Origin: Spirochaetales bacterium
Lineage (GTDB): Bacteria > Spirochaetota > Spirochaetia > DSM-2461
Length of the DNA: 54,207 nt
Direction: 5' to 3'
Assembly: GCA_016936555.1 (NCBI GenBank)
Contig: JAFGXR010000092.1
Location: 1 to 54,207 of the forward strand
In this document: piece after piece, positions 52,201 to 54,207 of the stretch
How positions within the stretch are numbered: the stretch's first letter is position 1
How the letters are laid out: the number at the start of each line of letters is the position of its first letter
The notes under the pieces: generated by a model
Database searches by the model: none
The model's input: only the letters and a program-made list of their open reading frames with translations
Told to the model about the DNA's origin: nothing
Translations under genes and position numbers: made by a program

Positions 52201-53207
52201 TGGCCGGATTAACCTATACCATTCTGGATGCAACCAATATGTCAACCGCCGAAGTGTACGGAAAAGCCCTGGAACACCTGGCGGATAACCACGACAACGT
52301 CGTGGGGCTAACGGCCGACCTGGCCAAATCCACGAAAATCGGCGTCCTGGCGGAAAAGCACCCGGACCGTCTCTACAATATGGGCATCGCCGAGCAGAAT
52401 CTCTTCGGGGTGGCCGCGGGAATGGCTTCGGCGGGGCTGGTTCCCTACGTCTCGACTTTCGCCATCTTCACATCCATGCGGGCCCTCGATCAGGTGCACA
52501 CCGATATCTGCTATCAGAACCTCAATGTGAAAATGATCGCCACACACGGGGGCCTGAGTTTCGGCCAGGCCGGCTCGACCCACCACTGCACCGAGGATAT
52601 CGGCATCATGCGCACCATGGCCAATCTGACCGTCGTCGTTCCCGCCGACGGGATATCCGCCGCCGAGGCCGTCACGGCCGCCTACAGCAAGGAGGGCCCC
52701 GTCTATATCCGCCTTAACAGAGGGTATGATCAGCCCGTATACGACACATCGGAATGCCGGTTTGAAATCGGAAAATCCATCGAGCTTGCGGAGGGGTCCG
52801 ATCTGACCATCATCGCCTGCGGCGTAGCGGTTTACCGGGCCAGGGAAGCGGCGGCGTTCCTGAGGAACAGCGAGGGCATTCACGCCCGCGTTCTCGATAT
52901 GCATACGATTAAGCCGATCGACCGCGACGCCATTCTGAAGGCGGTTCACGATACGCGGAGAATCATTACCGTAGAGGATCACAATATCATTGGCGGTCTG
53001 GGAAGCGCTGTCGCGGAAGTCATGGCCGAAAGCGGCAAAGCCTGCGCTTTTAAACGGCTGGGCGTGCCCGATACCTTTTCCATTATCGGCTTGCATGAGG
53101 ATCTGATGGCCCATTACGGTTACGATGTAAACGGTATCGCCGCGGCGGTCCGTGAACTGATGAAGATGGATTTCGAAGAAGATGACGACTGGGATGACGA
53201 ACTATGA
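52200..53207 (+). CDS. Transketolase-like protein, C-terminal subunit
   Basis: This 335-aa protein carries the pyrimidine-binding and C-terminal domains of transketolase. GIAEQNLFGVAAGMASAGLVPYVSTFAIF contains the catalytic Glu that activates TPP. THGGLSFGQAGSTHHCTEDIGIMRT and PADGISAAEAV follow, and DMHTIKPIDRDAI plus VEDHNIIGGLGSAVAEVM mark the last domain. The C-terminus is very acidic (MDFEEDDDWDDEL), which is unusual. It overlaps the next gene by 4 bp. Confidence 0.9.
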   Translation: MAGLTYTILDATNMSTAEVYGKALEHLADNHDNVVGLTADLAKSTKIGVLAEKHPDRLYNMGIAEQNLFGVAAGMASAGLVPYVSTFAIFTSMRALDQVHTDICYQNLNVKMIATHGGLSFGQAGSTHHCTEDIGIMRTMANLTVVVPADGISAAEAVTAAYSKEGPVYIRLNRGYDQPVYDTSECRFEIGKSIELAEGSDLTIIACGVAVYRAREAAAFLRNSEGIHARVLDMHTIKPIDRDAILKAVHDTRRIITVEDHNIIGGLGSAVAEVMAESGKACAFKRLGVPDTFSIIGLHEDLMAHYGYDVNGIAAAVRELMKMDFEEDDDWDDEL

Positions 53208-53998
53208 GCGAGCTCACCAATGATGAAATCTATGCCAACAGAATTTTTCTCAATTCTGTTCTGCCTCTGTTAAAAGTCATTGTGGAGGATAGGCCGGTCT
53301 TCGGGAGGCTCTGGGAAGGTGTCAATTCCGTCTGCCAGGTTTCGGCACTGGGACCGGAAGGAAAAGTGGGGACACACTTTCTCATAGAGGAGGGAAAATG
53401 GACCGTAAAGCGGGGGATTTATGAGGGAAAGCCCCATGTCGAACTGGAGTTCCCCTCTGTCAGAGCCCTGAATCTCTTCTTTCAGGGCAAGAGCAAAAAG
53501 CTGCCGAAGATGAAGGGGTGGTTCCGGCTCGGCCTCTTTCTGAAGTTTATGAGGACCTTGCTGAAGATGGCGGCTCTTCTGGGAATGGAGGAACCTCCGG
53601 AAGATGAGGATGATCAAGCGCTGCTTGTAAAGATGTACTTCTACCTTCTCTCGGCGGGCATCAGCCAGCTCAATAAAGCGGGACACCCTGAAATATCATC
53701 TTGGATCAAAATGAGCCCCGATCGGGTTTACGCCTGGGAAGTGGAGACCCATCCCGGCTGTTCCGCTTATATGAGAGTGAAAGCCGGAAAATCGAAAGCC
53801 TGCCGCGGTGTGTACAAACGGTCCAAACCCTTCTTTACCATGCGCTTCGCCAATCTTGACAGCGCGCTGGGAATCCTTATGTCCATTGACGATATGATCG
53901 AAGCGACGGTGAAGGGGAGGATCAAAATGGTCGGAAGCCCCGAATACGGCGCCCGTATCGGCGACTATATGCTTATCGTAGGAGATTATGCGAAATGA
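53204..53998 (+). CDS. Second SCP2-like protein of the unassigned operon
   Basis: This 264-aa soluble protein has the same general layout as the product of 49285: a first half with GKVGTHFLIEEGKWTVKRGIYEGKPHVELEFPSVRALNLFFQGK, a hydrophobic middle (GWFRLGLFLKFMRTLLKMAALLG), and a second half ending DSALGILMSIDDMIEATVKGRIKMVGSPEYGARIGDYMLI. The sequences are distant but the order of features agrees. Its ATG overlaps the transketolase stop, and its stop overlaps the VOC gene start by 4 bp, so it is firmly part of the operon. Function unknown. Confidence 0.6.
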   Translation: MSELTNDEIYANRIFLNSVLPLLKVIVEDRPVFGRLWEGVNSVCQVSALGPEGKVGTHFLIEEGKWTVKRGIYEGKPHVELEFPSVRALNLFFQGKSKKLPKMKGWFRLGLFLKFMRTLLKMAALLGMEEPPEDEDDQALLVKMYFYLLSAGISQLNKAGHPEISSWIKMSPDRVYAWEVETHPGCSAYMRVKAGKSKACRGVYKRSKPFFTMRFANLDSALGILMSIDDMIEATVKGRIKMVGSPEYGARIGDYMLIVGDYAK

Positions 53999-54207
53999 AA
54001 GTTAAATCACTAAGTCATGTGGGCCTGACCGTCTCGGATTTCGCATCGGCGGTCCGCTGGTATCACGATAAATTCGGCTGCCGCCTGATAGACGACAACA
54101 CTCTGCCTCCGGCTCAGGTTACGGCGCTTAAAGACTTGTACGGCCTTGAGAATTCTTCCATAAAACTGGGATTTCTCAGAGTTCCCGGAGGCGGCGTTGT
54201 GGAAATC
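53995..54207 (+). CDS. VOC-family (glyoxalase-like) protein, cut by the window edge
   Basis: The first 71 residues of a vicinal-oxygen-chelate protein are visible: KVKSLSHVGLTVSDFASAVRWYHDKFGCRLIDD, with a metal-binding His in SHVGLTV, and later SSIKLGFLRVPGGGVVEI, where the Glu of VVEI is the second metal ligand position. The ATG overlaps the stop of the preceding gene (ATGA). VOC enzymes include epimerases, lyases and dioxygenases; the class cannot be set from this fragment. The operon clearly continues beyond the window. Confidence 0.85.
   Translation, partial: MKVKSLSHVGLTVSDFASAVRWYHDKFGCRLIDDNTLPPAQVTALKDLYGLENSSIKLGFLRVPGGGVVEI

Noticed and set aside
51232-52245. 337-codon minus-strand frame opposite the transketolase N-terminal subunit
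   Set aside because: The transketolase motifs are unambiguous on the plus strand; the antisense frame contains none.

Overview
The window looks like chromosomal DNA from a free-living spirochaete (Spirochaetales/Spirochaetaceae). This is an inference from protein style, not from a database search. The pointers are many ABC uptake operons with lipoprotein binding proteins, one binding protein whose lipobox Cys is replaced (ending FTGGQ), a 7TMR-DISM-type chemotaxis receptor, a membrane class III adenylate cyclase, and c-di-GMP and B12 signalling genes. I saw no rRNA, tRNA, CRISPR array, insertion sequence or phage gene.

Layout. 1-7506: oligopeptide uptake operon oppABCDF with a clear promoter and a terminator-like hairpin after oppA, then two unknown membrane-associated proteins. 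7665-11575 (minus): spermidine/putrescine uptake potABCD headed by a 68-aa acidic protein. 11804-14825: a lone HisA-like isomerase of the eukaryotic type, a small lipoprotein, a metallophosphoesterase lipoprotein and a probable outer-membrane barrel protein. 15401-20239: branched-chain amino acid operon livKHMGF behind a near-consensus promoter. 20300-24897: adenylate cyclase (minus) and a three-gene ABC system of the TrpXYZ type. 25132-33815: glutamine synthetase, OsmC-like protein, hypoxanthine phosphoribosyltransferase, GH94 phosphorylase, chemotaxis receptor, NudC and a stand-alone parvulin.

33821-35910 (minus): a translationally coupled pair, a B12-binding protein carrying the W-x9-EH and E-x-H-x-x-G motifs of CarH-type light sensors, and a diguanylate cyclase with intact GGEEF and I-site. 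35978-36098: a decayed copy of the DUF523 gene that lies intact at 36882. 37868-42176: ribosomal protein S21, a MarR regulator and a glycine betaine proXVW operon, with operator-like repeats in the MarR/proX intergenic region. 42335-47271: an excisionase-type HTH/EIIA fusion, a membrane Cys-cluster protein, an MFS transporter, endonuclease III and a Zn/Mn-type ABC pair with a TTAG-N6-CTAA box inside its promoter spacer. 47407-49092: a PAS-GGDEF-EAL gene broken by an in-frame TAA.

49108 to the right edge: an operon I cannot assign to a known pathway. It encodes an SCP2-like protein, a class III aminotransferase, both halves of a split transketolase, a second SCP2-like protein and a truncated VOC protein. 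Two near-identical palindromes in inverted orientation precede it. This and the B12/diguanylate cyclase pair are the best candidates for undescribed biology here.
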